From Candidatus Gastranaerophilales bacterium (lineage in GTDB: Bacteria; Cyanobacteriota; Vampirovibrionia; Gastranaerophilales; Gastranaerophilaceae), in the NCBI GenBank assembly GCA_947626225.1, contig CANQRH010000001.1, forward strand, positions 186,001-250,000: a stretch of 64,000 nucleotides of DNA. Reading direction: 5' to 3'. A program made the translations under genes and the position numbers. Shown piece by piece: positions 25,217-33,831 of this stretch. The notes under the pieces were generated by a model, which saw only the letters and a program-made list of their open reading frames with translations, was not told the origin of the DNA and ran no database searches. Positions within the stretch are counted from its first letter, which is position 1. The number at the start of each line of letters is the position of its first letter.

Positions 25217-25739
25217 GTATTGTCAACTTTTGACCGATGGAAAGCTTGTTCGGATTTGTAAGATTGTTAGTCTTTAGAACAAGAGCTTCTTTTTCCTTGC
25301 TGTAAGAACCGTAAAATCTGACCAAAACCGCTTCCATTGTATCGCCGCTTTGAACGGTATAAACTTCATTTGAAGAAGATAGCGAATTTGATGACGGGAT
25401 AAAGTTCAAACTCATTTTTTGTTTTTTAACAGGTGCGGGAGCGGAATTTTCAACCGCAGAACCGATACCTTTTACCGTAAAACTGATTAATACGGTAAGA
25501 ACAAGCATGACAACGGCACCTGCTATAAATCCTGCCGCAAGATAAATATTCGGTGATTTTTCCGATTTTTGGTTTACTTTAAAATTTTGCCAGAGTACAT
25601 CCAGTTCTTTTTCTCTGTCAGGTCTGACATAAACGCCCGGAGAATTGTCATAAGCTTCGTTTCTGTATTTTGACAATGCTTCCAGTACTGCCATTTTTTC
25701 TTTTGATAAATTTGATCTTCTTATGGTTGAACTTTTCAT
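25206..25739 (-). CDS. Membrane-anchored LysM protein
   Basis: 177 residues. Residues 1-70 are cytoplasmic and charged. One transmembrane helix (YLAAGFIAGAVVMLVLTVLI) sits at about 86-107. A Pro/Ser linker then leads to a C-terminal LysM domain (YTVQSGDTMEAVLVRFYG, then LTNPNKLSIGQKLTIP). It would bind peptidoglycan outside the membrane; similar single-pass LysM proteins are linked to division or envelope functions. Confidence 0.85.
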   Translation of the reverse strand: MKSSTIRRSNLSKEKMAVLEALSKYRNEAYDNSPGVYVRPDREKELDVLWQNFKVNQKSEKSPNIYLAAGFIAGAVVMLVLTVLISFTVKGIGSAVENSAPAPVKKQKMSLNFIPSSNSLSSSNEVYTVQSGDTMEAVLVRFYGSYSKEKEALVLKTNNLTNPNKLSIGQKLTIPMD

Positions 25740-25834
25740 CTTTTTAACATATCCCGATTAATTCCTTGTATTGAAAATATACCATAAGAAAAATTTTTAT
25801 TCAAGTTTTTTGTAAAGTTCGTAATTTTTTGTTA

Positions 25835-26560
25835 TTAATCGCATTTATGCTTACCATTCCAAGATAAGTCGTCACAATGCAAATAATCCATGTTTTCGTT
25901 ATATATTACCCAAGCGGTACAGTCGCTCCCAGTACTATTTCTATCTGTACTTTTTCTGTCACACTTGTATCTACCTAATTCTTGCTCAATAACACCAGAA
26001 GGGACTATTTTTGATTCCGTTATATCAAATACAAAAAAATCCTTTCCAAATGTGTATGGGCCTTTGAAGCCGTTTATATCCACTTTTATGTTTCCACGAT
26101 AACTAGCACCACTAGAAGAAGAATAATCCTCTATGGGCACATAAAACATAACACTTGTACCATCGGCTAAAATAACACGATATTCATTCTTGTTAGAATT
26201 ATAATCTCTATAATCAACCCCGCCTAATGTTTTTACGGGCCCTTCAGTCAAACAGCCCTTTTCAAATCCGCAATCTTTAGTTACTTTTAAATATGGTTTT
26301 AAATGTTTATAGAATGCTTCAGAATTCTCTCTTGTCGTTGTATATGAATCATACCAGTTTTTAACATTTTCATCTTCTGTTTTAGCCATTAAATATGCGT
26401 TAGACAATACTGAATATGCCTTCTTTAATTTTACAACCGTAACTTTTTCCTGATGTTTCTGTATTAAAACAGGCATTGTCATCGCAGCAACAACACCGAT
26501 AACTCCCAAAGTAATTAAAACTTCTGCCAGAGTAAAACCAAATTTACGTTTGTTTTTCAT
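25835..26560 (-). CDS. Prepilin-type N-terminal methylation domain protein
   Basis: 241 residues. A short basic leader (MKNKRKFG) runs into FTLAEVLITLGVIG and a hydrophobic helix with Glu+5, a textbook type III signal. The helix YSVLSNAYLMAKTEDENV follows, and the C-terminal Cys-containing domain ends CTAWVIYNENMDYLHC, matching the paralogue at 12955. SD GGAGG is perfect. Divergent from an XRE-like gene at 26666. Processed by a prepilin peptidase not in this window; pilin or pseudopilin role inferred. Confidence 0.88.
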   Translation of the reverse strand: MKNKRKFGFTLAEVLITLGVIGVVAAMTMPVLIQKHQEKVTVVKLKKAYSVLSNAYLMAKTEDENVKNWYDSYTTTRENSEAFYKHLKPYLKVTKDCGFEKGCLTEGPVKTLGGVDYRDYNSNKNEYRVILADGTSVMFYVPIEDYSSSSGASYRGNIKVDINGFKGPYTFGKDFFVFDITESKIVPSGVIEQELGRYKCDRKSTDRNSTGSDCTAWVIYNENMDYLHCDDLSWNGKHKCD

Positions 26561-26665
26561 AATATCCTCCAGATAATATTCATATACGAATATTTATATT
26601 TTAAAACGAATATAATTATAAATTATTTTATATAAAATGTCAATATAATATATAATTAAGCTTAT
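26561..26665. promoter_or_regulatory. Divergent promoter region of prepilin and XRE-like genes
   Basis: Contains an 18-base near-perfect palindrome ATATTCATATACGAATAT (26576-26593) and the 12-mer AATGTCAATATA (26636-26647), also found at 13893-13904. TATAAT at 26651-26656 ends nine bases before the XRE ATG. Confidence 0.45.
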
Positions 26666-26878
26666 ATGAATATCAAAAACCGTATTAAAATGTTAGCTGT
26701 TTCAAGAGGGATGACTCTAAAAAAACTTTCTGAAAAATTGAGCGACATCACCAATAAGAATTATTCATACAACAGTCTTTTAGGAAAACTTAACAGAGAG
26801 AGTCTTTCTCTGAAAGAAGCATTTATAATCGCCAATATCCTTAATTATCAACTGGATTTTATTGATATAAACAAATAA
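26666..26878 (+). CDS. Small XRE-like HTH regulator
   Basis: 70 residues: IKNRIKMLAVSRGMTLKKLSEKL, then NKNYSYNSLLGKLNRESLS, then KEAFIIANILNYQLDFI. This is the short HTH type seen in phage-like and ICE repressors. No SD; the -10 box is very close to the ATG, so a near-leaderless mRNA is likely. Paired with the divergent prepilin gene, the same arrangement as at 13926 and 51814. Confidence 0.75.
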   Translation: MNIKNRIKMLAVSRGMTLKKLSEKLSDITNKNYSYNSLLGKLNRESLSLKEAFIIANILNYQLDFIDINK

Positions 26879-26980
26879 GTTTTTATTAATTGCACTTTAT
26901 AAATTTTAACATGCTTCTTGATTTTTGAGATTTTTAATATATGATATAAATTGCACAGACCGAAAAAAGGAAATAAAATT

Positions 26981-27172
26981 ATGGCTAAAAAATGTGAAAT
27001 ATGCGGAAAAGCACCTATTAAAGCAGCAAAACTTACTTTCTCGCATAAACAAATTGTTCATACACAGGAACCAAACCTGCAATCCGTAAAAGTCAATGTA
27101 AACGGAACCGTTAAAAGAATCAGAGTATGTACATCATGCCTGAGAGCGGGTAAAGTTCAAAAAGCTGTGTAA
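26981..27172 (+). CDS. rpmB: 50S ribosomal protein L28
   Basis: 63 residues from the ATG at 26981, with AAGGA upstream; an upstream in-frame TTG is unlikely. MAKKCEICGKAP and RVCTSCLRAGKV give the four-Cys zinc-binding form of L28. A terminator follows directly. It stands alone, as often in bacteria without an rpmBG pair. Confidence 0.95.
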   Translation: MAKKCEICGKAPIKAAKLTFSHKQIVHTQEPNLQSVKVNVNGTVKRIRVCTSCLRAGKVQKAV

Positions 27173-27194
27173 TAAACAAATTAAGAATAAAAAA

Positions 27195-27223
27195 AGAGAA
27201 CCGAAAAGGTTCTCTTTTTTTTT
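27195..27223. terminator. Intrinsic terminator of rpmB
   Basis: AGAGAACC, loop GAAAA, GGTTCTCT, then eight Ts (27195-27223). An A-run on the other side lets it also end the convergent gene. Confidence 0.88.
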
Positions 27224-27225
27224 CG

Positions 27226-27987
27226 TTATCTTACTGATTTGTAAATCAATCCGTATTTAAAATCAACTTTAATATTTACGTTATTAACTTTTTTCCCGAT
27301 TGAAGGGAATGTATCAAACGGAACAGACTGCTCAATCGCACTGATAATTGATCTGTCGGTGGCTTTGTCACCTGACAATCTTGAAAATCTGTAATTCAAC
27401 AGGCTTCCGTTTGAATCTATCGTCAAAATTACTTTTGCCAGAGTATGACGACCGGATTTTGGCGGGTTCCACTTACTTTGAATTTTACTCATAACATTTT
27501 TCACATATTCATCAACCGAAGCGCTAACTGTCTGTTGATAAGCCGTCGGAACAACATTTCCTTTGGTTCCCGTATAAGAAGCCGATTTTTCGGGTTCCGG
27601 AGGTGTCTGCAGTGCAACTTCAGTATCTATACCCGCATATTTGTGAGCATAGCTGAGTAATGTGTTTTCTCTAAACGGTTTCATAAATACATGATAGTCA
27701 GATAAAACCCTATTCGGACTGTAATTATTTTCATCATAATCCTGCTGAGTTATAACTCCCATAAGATTTTTACCGTAATCGGATTTCAAATAAACAACTT
27801 TTTCCGTATCGTTTCCGATTTGATATCTTACTGCATATACATATTCCTGAGCTCCGGTTTGACGGACGGAATCCGTATCAATAAACATATTTATATTAGG
27901 ATTTTCAGTATCAATAAACTGCCAATCCGCTGCACATAGAGGCATTACGGATAATAACAAAGCTCCAACAAACAATATCTTTTTCAT
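27226..27987 (-). CDS. Secreted protein with TonB C-terminal-like domain
   Basis: 253 residues with a signal peptide (MKKILFVGALLLSVMPLCAA). Residues about 22-105 resemble the surface-adhesin E-like or hypothetical domain often starting DWQFIDTE...FIDTDSV. Residues about 165-250 fit the TonB/TolA C-terminal fold: YVKNVMSKIQSKWNPPKSG, VILTIDSNGSLLNYRFSRLSG and SVPFDTFP. No transmembrane anchor after cleavage, so it is periplasmic. It may be part of an envelope-spanning system; partner not visible. Confidence 0.8.
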   Translation of the reverse strand: MKKILFVGALLLSVMPLCAADWQFIDTENPNINMFIDTDSVRQTGAQEYVYAVRYQIGNDTEKVVYLKSDYGKNLMGVITQQDYDENNYSPNRVLSDYHVFMKPFRENTLLSYAHKYAGIDTEVALQTPPEPEKSASYTGTKGNVVPTAYQQTVSASVDEYVKNVMSKIQSKWNPPKSGRHTLAKVILTIDSNGSLLNYRFSRLSGDKATDRSIISAIEQSVPFDTFPSIGKKVNNVNIKVDFKYGLIYKSVR

Positions 27988-28070
27988 AATTTCACCCGCC
28001 TTTACTATATTTGATATTATAACTTAAAATTACTAAATATAGCAAGTATGTAAATCATACAAAAGCATGA

Positions 28071-28286
28071 TTAATCAAAATCAATAAGCTCTTTCGGATT
28101 AACTCCGAGTACATCGGCAATGATTTTCAGTTTTGACAGAGTAATATCGGTTTTTGCGGTTTCAACCATAGCAATTGTTGAACGTGAAATACCGTTTACA
28201 TCAAGAAAATCATCCTGTTTTACGTGTTTTGCTTTTCTAATCTTTTTCAAATGATTTGCGAATTTTTTTAAGTATTCATAATTCAT
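28071..28286 (-). CDS. XRE-family HTH regulator
   Basis: 71 residues: FANHLKKIRKAKHVKQDDFLD, with recognition part NGISRSTIAMVETAKTDIT, then LSKLKIIADVLGVNPKELID. A perfect palindrome AATGTCA-T-TGACATT (28324-28338) lies 37 bases upstream of its ATG and is a good autoregulatory operator candidate. No SD is evident. It faces away from the 50-residue ORF at 28445, which may be its target. Confidence 0.85.
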   Translation of the reverse strand: MNYEYLKKFANHLKKIRKAKHVKQDDFLDVNGISRSTIAMVETAKTDITLSKLKIIADVLGVNPKELIDFD

Positions 28287-28323
28287 TTTTTAATTATCAG
28301 CCAGATTGATATTGGTTAAAATC

Positions 28324-28338
28324 AATGTCATTGACATT
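28324..28338. promoter_or_regulatory. Palindromic operator candidate
   Basis: AATGTCA, T, TGACATT: a perfect 7+1+7 inverted repeat between the XRE gene (28286) and the 28384-28411 promoter. The half-site AATGTCA equals the first seven bases of the 12-mer found before two other XRE genes. Confidence 0.5.
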
Positions 28339-28383
28339 AAAACTCTAAATAATTTATATTTTTTAATAATATATCCGTTTTTG

Positions 28384-28411
28384 TTGAAATTTTTTCATAT
28401 TGTATTATAAT
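28384..28411 (+). promoter_or_regulatory. Sigma70-type promoter
   Basis: TTGAAA (28384-28389), 16 bases, TATAAT (28406-28411), 33 bases before the ATG of the 50-residue ORF. Confidence 0.6.
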
Positions 28412-28444
28412 AAAAATGTTGGAATTAAATATAAAGGATAAACG

Positions 28445-28597
28445 ATGAATCAGGATTTAAAAAAGGAAATGTTAAAAACAATTGATATTACAAGAGAAAA
28501 TATCACAAACAGTATGCAGGTTATGCTTGAAAGTTATTCAGAATCACTTGCGAAACTGGATTTACTTGTATATTTAATCAACAATGAAAAAAACTAA
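28445..28597 (+). CDS. 50-residue helical protein
   Basis: ATG at 28445 after AAAGGA, with a good promoter upstream. The product (MNQDLKKEMLKTIDITREN... ending LINNEKN) is a predicted single amphipathic helix rich in K, E, N, S and L. Not recognised. It lies divergent from an XRE gene whose operator candidate is in the shared gap. It could be a small regulatory or structural protein. Expression evidence is promoter plus SD only. Confidence 0.5.
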   Translation: MNQDLKKEMLKTIDITRENITNSMQVMLESYSESLAKLDLLVYLINNEKN

Positions 28598-28753
28598 AAT
28601 GTTTAAATACGTTGATTATTTTCATTTTTTTATGATTGTGTTATTATAATTTTACAAAAAAATACTTTTTACGTGTTTTGCAGGAAACTTTTTCATAAAA
28701 AATACATCTATATAGTTGTGCAGCATGGTTAAGAGTATTTGGAGGGAAAATTA

Positions 28754-29974
28754 GTGAGAAACATTATGAAAAAAAGTGTAATATTTTTAGGTGCATTTGT
28801 GTTCCTGTCAGGCTGGGTAATTAAAAGTAATGTCTTTGCATACAGTCCGGTTGACTTGTACGATAATGTATGGAGACTTATTAACAACAAATTTGTTGAC
28901 CAGACAAACAACGATCAAAACTGGGCAAAATGGCGCCATAAATATGACAACCAAATTCAAACAAACGAAGATGCTTACGTAGCTATCAATACAATGGTTG
29001 CAAGTCTTAACGATCCTTATACAAAATTTTTGGATCCCAAAGAATTTGCGGAAGAAACGAGTTCAATTAAGGGTTCACTGAAAGGTATCGGTATCCAAAT
29101 CGGTGTAAAAGACGGCAAATTAATGGTTATTGCGCCGATAGAAGACACTCCTGCAGAAAAAGCGGGATTGCTTGCCGACGATGAAATCCTTGAAATTGAC
29201 GGAGTAAGCACTAAAGGTATTACGGTAGACAAAGCGGCAGACAAAATCAGAGGTAAGGAAGGCACTCAGGTAACTTTGCTTATCAAACGTAAAGATACCG
29301 AGCCGAAAACTTATACCATCACGCGTGCGGAAATTGAGATTAAATCAATTTCGCAGAAACTTCCGTTTGATTTAAAACTGCCGGATGATATCTGCTATAT
29401 AAGATTAAGTTCGTTCATAAGCAGAAATGCGGCAAGTGAATTCGGTTCAATAATAAACAATAATAAGAACAAAAAAGGGTTTATTATTGACCTTCGTTCA
29501 AACCCCGGCGGACTTTTGACAAACGCAATTTACATCTCTGATATGTTTTTAGAGGGCGGAACTATCGTAAGTACGGTTGACAGGGACGGTTACAAAGAAA
29601 CTCAAAGAGCATCAGCCGGTGTTTATACCAAAAAACCGGTAGTCGTACTGATTAACAAAGGTTCCGCATCAGCATCGGAAATTTTCTCAGGTGCCATGAA
29701 AGACAATCACAGAGCGGTAATTATCGGCGAACAATCATTCGGTAAAGGTCTTGTACAGGAAATTAACAAGCTTCCTTACGAATCCGGTATAAATATTACA
29801 ATTCAAAAATACCTGACACCGAACGGAACCGACATCAATAAAAAAGGGATTACACCTGATATTGAAGTAAAACTTACCGAAGATGATGTCAAAAATAAAA
29901 ACGATGTTCAGCTCAAAAAAGCTATAGAAGTCCTGAGTAAAATGACAGGCGGACAATCAATAGCTGTTCAATAA
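28754..29974 (+). CDS. ctpA: C-terminal processing peptidase (S41, CtpA-like)
   Basis: 406 residues from the GTG at 28754, chosen for GGAGGG with good spacing; an ATG at 28766 is the alternative. N-terminal signal or anchor (KKSVIFLGAFVFLSGWVI), PDZ domain about 95-175 (LKGIGIQIGVKDGKLMVIAP and following), and S41 core with catalytic Ser in NKGSASASEIFSGA and Lys in GEQSFGKGLVQE. Cyanobacterial CtpA matures D1; here without photosynthesis it would process other envelope proteins. A strong terminator follows. Confidence 0.94.
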   Translation: MRNIMKKSVIFLGAFVFLSGWVIKSNVFAYSPVDLYDNVWRLINNKFVDQTNNDQNWAKWRHKYDNQIQTNEDAYVAINTMVASLNDPYTKFLDPKEFAEETSSIKGSLKGIGIQIGVKDGKLMVIAPIEDTPAEKAGLLADDEILEIDGVSTKGITVDKAADKIRGKEGTQVTLLIKRKDTEPKTYTITRAEIEIKSISQKLPFDLKLPDDICYIRLSSFISRNAASEFGSIINNNKNKKGFIIDLRSNPGGLLTNAIYISDMFLEGGTIVSTVDRDGYKETQRASAGVYTKKPVVVLINKGSASASEIFSGAMKDNHRAVIIGEQSFGKGLVQEINKLPYESGINITIQKYLTPNGTDINKKGITPDIEVKLTEDDVKNKNDVQLKKAIEVLSKMTGGQSIAVQ

Positions 29975-29980
29975 ACAACA

Positions 29981-30010
29981 AAAAACTCGGTTTTTAACCG
30001 AGTTTTTTTT
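29981..30010. terminator. Bidirectional intrinsic terminator
   Basis: AAAAACTCGGTT, TTT loop, AACCGAGTTTTTTTT. Lies between converging ctpA and recA. Confidence 0.88.
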
Positions 30011-30025
30011 ATTTCAAATCGAGTG

Positions 30026-31036
30026 CTAAGCGGCTGCAAGTTTTTCTCTGACAAGAGTTTCAACCTGATTTAAAATATCAGGGTTTTCCGTCAGAAAATC
30101 TCTTGCCTTATCTCTGCCCTGACCAAGCTTTTCATCGTTAAAACTAAACCAAGAACCTGCTTTTTTCACAATATCGAGATTAACCGCAACATCAAGAATA
30201 TTACCAATTTTACAGATACCTTTACCGAACATGATATCAAATTCGGCAGTTCTGAAAGGCGGTGCAACTTTGTTTTTAACAACTCTGACTCTTACATGGT
30301 TTCCGACATCGCCTTCTTCGCCTTTGACACCTTCGGTACGTCTGATTTCCATACGTACCGATGCGTAATATTTAAGTGCGTTTCCGCCGGTAGTAGTTTC
30401 GGGGTTACCGTACATAACACCGATTTTCATACGAAGCTGGTTAATAAAAATAACCGTGGTGTTCGTTTTGCCGATAATACCGGTTAATTTTCTGAGCGCC
30501 TTGCTCATTAAACGGGCCTGCAAGCCCATCTGCTGGTCTTCCATTGAACCTTCAATTTCAGCCTTCGGCACGAGAGCCGCAACGGAGTCGACAACAACAA
30601 TATCAACAGCACCGGAGCGCACAAGTTCTTCGGTTATATCAAGTGCCTGTTCTCCTGTATCCGGTTGAGATATCAGCAGTTCATCGACATTTACACCCAA
30701 ATTTCTGGCATATTCCGGATCCAAAGCATGCTCTGCATCCACAAATGCAGCTATTCCTCCCTTTTTCTGGCATTCGGCTACAATGTGCTGGGCAAGTGTT
30801 GTTTTCCCGGAGCTTTCAGGGCCGTAAATCTCAATAATACGACCGCGCGGAACTCCGCCGATTCCGAGGGCAACATCCAATGACAAAGAACCTGTCGGAA
30901 TAGCATCGACATTTACGGTAACCTTGTCGCCAAGCTTCATTATAGAACCTTTGCCGAAATCTTTTTCTATCTTCTCAATGGCAAGTTTAAGAGCCTTGCT
31001 TCTTTCTTCACTTATTGTTGTTTCTGTTACAGCCAT
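30026..31036 (-). CDS. recA: Recombinase RecA
   Basis: Strand exchange and SOS co-protease. 336 residues from the ATG at 31036, preceded by GGGAG (an in-frame TTG at 31048 is not needed). [22 protein letters not shown], Walker [25 protein letters not shown], and the L1/L2 motifs ([21 protein letters not shown] and [21 protein letters not shown]) are canonical. The C-terminus stops at VREKLAAA without the usual acidic tail. Two bases after the upstream coiled-coil gene, so co-transcribed. Confidence 0.98.
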   Translation of the reverse strand: MAVTETTISEERSKALKLAIEKIEKDFGKGSIMKLGDKVTVNVDAIPTGSLSLDVALGIGGVPRGRIIEIYGPESSGKTTLAQHIVAECQKKGGIAAFVDAEHALDPEYARNLGVNVDELLISQPDTGEQALDITEELVRSGAVDIVVVDSVAALVPKAEIEGSMEDQQMGLQARLMSKALRKLTGIIGKTNTTVIFINQLRMKIGVMYGNPETTTGGNALKYYASVRMEIRRTEGVKGEEGDVGNHVRVRVVKNKVAPPFRTAEFDIMFGKGICKIGNILDVAVNLDIVKKAGSWFSFNDEKLGQGRDKARDFLTENPDILNQVETLVREKLAAA

Positions 31037-31038
31037 AA

Positions 31039-31527
31039 CTACTCCCAAACATGTTTTTCTCTTTTTTTATAAAATCCCAAACCTACAGATTTGTAAGAGT
31101 TTAAATCATTTTTAAGCTGATAAATTTCTTTGTTTAAATCAATTATTTTCTGTCTTAAAGTCTCATTATCAGTTTTACAGCGGATAAGTTCAACAACCAC
31201 CTCATCCATTCCTTCAAGTTTTTCATCAATAACTTTGGAAATCTTATTGCTTAAATTGTTTTCCATATCCCTTAATGAGTTTAATATACTCATTACGGCA
31301 GAAGTTTCTTTTGTTGATTCAACAGGAAAATTCATTTTCATAGCCTGAACTTTTCTAAGATTTTTGACTTCATCGTAAGAGAAATACGTCTGCCCTTTGC
31401 TGTTTTTTCTCGGCAGAATTGAAGCCCGCTTGCAAAGTTCAACAATTTCCTTATTATCAGTCTTTAATATTCTGCGAACCTCTTGCGGAGATAACGTTTT
31501 TCCCTCTAATTCCTGTTCTAAAATCAT
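31039..31527 (-). CDS. MerR-like HTH/coiled-coil protein upstream of recA
   Basis: 162 residues. N-terminal winged-helix-like start ([24 protein letters not shown], then [21 protein letters not shown]) fits a MerR-type or excisionase-like DNA-binding head. Residues about 75-150 are a long coiled coil ([23 protein letters not shown], then [18 protein letters not shown]). It has an AAGGGG SD and ends two bases before recA. Not a known recA partner; a regulator or DNA-binding structural factor is inferred. Confidence 0.75.
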   Translation of the reverse strand: MILEQELEGKTLSPQEVRRILKTDNKEIVELCKRASILPRKNSKGQTYFSYDEVKNLRKVQAMKMNFPVESTKETSAVMSILNSLRDMENNLSNKISKVIDEKLEGMDEVVVELIRCKTDNETLRQKIIDLNKEIYQLKNDLNSYKSVGLGFYKKREKHVWE

Positions 31528-31805
31528 CTTATACCCCTTAAAATTTCTCCTCTTATATTCTATTTTATATAAGAAAAAAAAACAAATTTTTTTTGCAATC
31601 TTGTAACATCACTTAATAAAAAATTTTTAAAATACTGTTTATTTATGCTTTTAAATAAATATATTACAAAATGTAAAGTATCTCAAAGGCTTTTGCAACG
31701 ATATTTTTATAAAAAAATTTTTTTTTGTTATAATTTCACTAGCAACAAAATATATGTTGATTTTTTATATAATCATAAAATTAAATCGGAGGTTAATAAA
31801 CTAAC

Positions 31806-32768
31806 ATGAACGTAAAAGCAATTGACAGTGTAAACTTAGTACAATTTACCGGCAGAAACGGTAAAGCGGGAAAAAGCAAAAACCCGGAAAATAATTATCC
31901 GCAAATGGATAGTCCCGCATCACAAACTTCAGCTAAAGCAATGAGAAATCTGCTGGCAGGTTTGATGCTTTTGGGTGCCGCCGCAAGCATGGGAACAATT
32001 AATACAAGCTGCAGTAAGTCTGAAGCTTATTCATTCGCTGATGCTATATCTTGGTCATACGGATGCCAAGGCGGCCCGCAGCGTGATACGACTTATATAA
32101 GAGATACCGTTTACATAACTGAATTTGTTCCGAAATTCTATAAAGGATACAATTTCGGACTTGCGGATTCTCTTATTCATCAAGGTTTGAATATCGGTAT
32201 TCCTCTTGACGGACCCGTTCCTAACGGAAATAATAATGTAATATTTGTCGGTGCGAAAGCATACAACAGATATGACAAAAAGATGTATGAAGTTCAAGGT
32301 GACAGTATTGATACCGACAACTACAGAATTTCATTAATTACAAAAATAACCGATACTTATGACAAAGATAACCCCGAAGTTCAATGGGTTAAAACAATTG
32401 TTACCGACGTTCCTAACAAAGGTATTAAATTTGACAGATATGTATTTAACGGAGATGAACAACCTTCCGCAAATGAACAATGGCGTTGGAATTATGCCGG
32501 ATATGAAGTTCGTACTAACGGAAATAACGGAAAATCCAATACTGTAAGTGATGTTTACGACAAAAACGGTAAACTTATTTGGAAAGGTGAATACTTAAAA
32601 GGTGAAGAAGCTGCTACATTTATGTACGGGACCTTCGTTTATGATGAAAACGGAGAACCGTACAGAGATGAAGACGGAAATCCGGAAAAAGCATATTACG
32701 ACTTTGAACAGGCAAAAATGTATTCCGATTACTGCAAAATGGAAGAAATTCCCGGTACGGAAATATAA
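31806..32768 (+). CDS. Hypothetical envelope protein with VQFTG N-terminus
   Basis: 320 residues. The start MNVKAIDSVNLVQFTGRNGK is followed by a polar stretch and then a hydrophobic segment (MRNLLAGLMLLGAAASMGTI) ending NTSC, a weak lipobox-like site. The rest is beta-rich with Asp/Asn turns (YDKKMYEVQGDSIDTDNY, then NGEPYRDEDGNPEKAYYDFE), like MORN/YD-type repeats. Not recognised. Probably surface or periplasmic. GGAGG lies 13 bases upstream. A terminator follows. Confidence 0.7.
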   Translation: MNVKAIDSVNLVQFTGRNGKAGKSKNPENNYPQMDSPASQTSAKAMRNLLAGLMLLGAAASMGTINTSCSKSEAYSFADAISWSYGCQGGPQRDTTYIRDTVYITEFVPKFYKGYNFGLADSLIHQGLNIGIPLDGPVPNGNNNVIFVGAKAYNRYDKKMYEVQGDSIDTDNYRISLITKITDTYDKDNPEVQWVKTIVTDVPNKGIKFDRYVFNGDEQPSANEQWRWNYAGYEVRTNGNNGKSNTVSDVYDKNGKLIWKGEYLKGEEAATFMYGTFVYDENGEPYRDEDGNPEKAYYDFEQAKMYSDYCKMEEIPGTEI

Positions 32769-32784
32769 TAAAAATGCTTTCTTA

Positions 32785-32817
32785 AAAAACAGCCTCTTGT
32801 ATAAAGAGGCTGTTTTT
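32785..32817. terminator. Intrinsic terminator
   Basis: AAAAACAGCCTCTT, loop GTATA, AAGAGGCTGTTTTTG. Directly before the promoter of the next gene; its 3' arm overlaps that promoter spacer. Confidence 0.88.
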
Positions 32818-32833
32818 GTCTATAATAATTTCT

Positions 32834-33238
32834 ATGGAAACATTAGCAAGATTTATACAAAAGAAAAGAGATAATTTGGGATTGTCCCCGAAAGGGCTTG
32901 CCATGGCATCAAACCTTCCGTTAGAAACCATTGAAGATATTGAATCGGGAAAAGATTTGTTTCTGTCGGTAACCGTGCGCCAAAATCTTGCAAAAATTCT
33001 CAAATGCTCTCCCGATGAAATAAAAAAGCTTGAAAAAGATTACACTAACCATACCGTATCAGAAGAAGTCATCGAGAGTCTAAAAGAGTTAATTTTGAAT
33101 GAAGCCGGAGGCTTAAAATGTCCTGTTTGCGGTGCCCCGCTTATAACAAGAATACAAAAGCTGTATGATTTGGAGGACAATTTGATGCTTCACCCGAAAG
33201 CTCATTGTACAAAATGTTCTTTCCAAATCCACTCTTGA
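32834..33238 (+). CDS. XRE-like HTH protein with C-terminal zinc ribbon
   Basis: 134 residues from the ATG at 32834. HTH: ARFIQKKRDNLGLSPKGLAM, then LPLETIEDIESGKDLFLS, then RQNLAKILKCSPDEIKKL. C-terminal half: LKCPVCGAPL and AHCTKCSFQI, two CxxC knuckles forming a zinc ribbon. TATAAT at 32821-32826 (with TTGTAT 18 bases upstream) would start the mRNA at or next to the ATG, and there is no SD, so it is probably leaderless. The gene's last bases carry the ssrA promoter. Target unknown. Confidence 0.82.
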   Translation: METLARFIQKKRDNLGLSPKGLAMASNLPLETIEDIESGKDLFLSVTVRQNLAKILKCSPDEIKKLEKDYTNHTVSEEVIESLKELILNEAGGLKCPVCGAPLITRIQKLYDLEDNLMLHPKAHCTKCSFQIHS

Positions 33239-33262
33239 AAAAATACAATACTGCGTTATAAT
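33235..33262 (+). promoter_or_regulatory. ssrA promoter
   Basis: TTGAAA (33235-33240), 16 bases, TATAAT (33257-33262), about 30 bases before the mature tmRNA 5' end. Confidence 0.65.
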
Positions 33263-33292
33263 ACTAAATACAAGTACTTTGAAAAACTTCAT

Positions 33293-33689
33293 GGGGACGT
33301 TTTGGATTTGACAGGATGTTCGGTGAAAATAGATTGCGAGTGCGGGCGCTGTTCCCGCTTATCAACGAGCAAAACAAATTAAATGCTGACAATGTAATTA
33401 AAGCAGACTTCTCCAGAGCACAAGCTTTGGCAGCGTAGTCGCTACAGCTGTTTATAAATCCCAGCTTGCCGGATTTATAAGCCCACTATGCAAGCTGCAG
33501 TGTGTTCAAGCATGGCAGACACATCAAGATTAACCATGCAGGGTTTAGTGTTTCCCTTAAATAAAACCTTTGACCGATTTATAAGGTTGTGATATTTTCC
33601 CGAATCGGTTGAGCTGATTAATATCTACACTCGTAGAGGTTTATTTTAATCCATTTTGGACAGGGGTTCGACTCCCCTCGTCTCCACCA
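33293..33689 (+). ncRNA. ssrA: Transfer-messenger RNA (tmRNA)
   Basis: Rescues stalled ribosomes by trans-translation. The 5' end GGGGACGTTTTGGATTTGAC and the 3' end GGTTCGACTCCCCTCGTCTCC-ACCA are diagnostic; GGGGACG pairs with CGTCTCC (one G-U). CCA is encoded. The tag frame reads NADNVIKADFSRAQALAA before TAG at 33436-33438 (about 33382-33438), ending in the ALAA degron recognised by ClpXP-type proteases. One-piece form, not the permuted cyanobacterial type. Pseudoknot regions follow the tag. Confidence 0.97.
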
Positions 33690-33697
33690 TTTAAAAA
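33684..33697. repeat. Direct repeat at the tmRNA 3' end (candidate attL)
   Basis: CCACCATTTAAAAA spans the tmRNA 3' terminus and recurs at 34779-34792, where the preceding bases also look like a decayed T-arm (GTTCGA...). The about 1.1 kb between holds two AT-rich unknown genes. No integrase is present, so this is a candidate scar only. Confidence 0.4.
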
Positions 33698-33698
33698 G

Positions 33699-33721
33699 AG
33701 AGCCTGAAAAGGCTCTTTTTT
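33699..33721 (+). terminator. ssrA intrinsic terminator
   Basis: AGAGCC, loop TGAAAA, GGCTCT, then T6, ten bases after the encoded CCA. Confidence 0.88.
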
Positions 33722-33742
33722 AGTGACTTTTGAAGGTCGAGC

Positions 33743-33800
33743 AAGCGTTTTAGACTTGTTTAAATTTTAAAGTAAAAATTTTAAAATCGTCAAAACGCTT
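33743..33800. repeat. Large inverted repeat downstream of tmRNA
   Basis: AAGCGTTTT (33743-33751) and AAAACGCTT (33792-33800) bracket a second pair (GAC/GTC) and an AT-rich palindromic centre. It may be a cruciform, terminator-like or recombination structure. The rest of 33722-33831 shows no gene. Confidence 0.5.
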
Positions 33801-33831
33801 ATATACCAAAGGGTTCAAAAGTTCGAACCTC

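Noticed and set aside
30456-30883. Several plus-strand frames opposite recA
   Set aside because: Shadows of a highly conserved gene on the other strand; no start signals.
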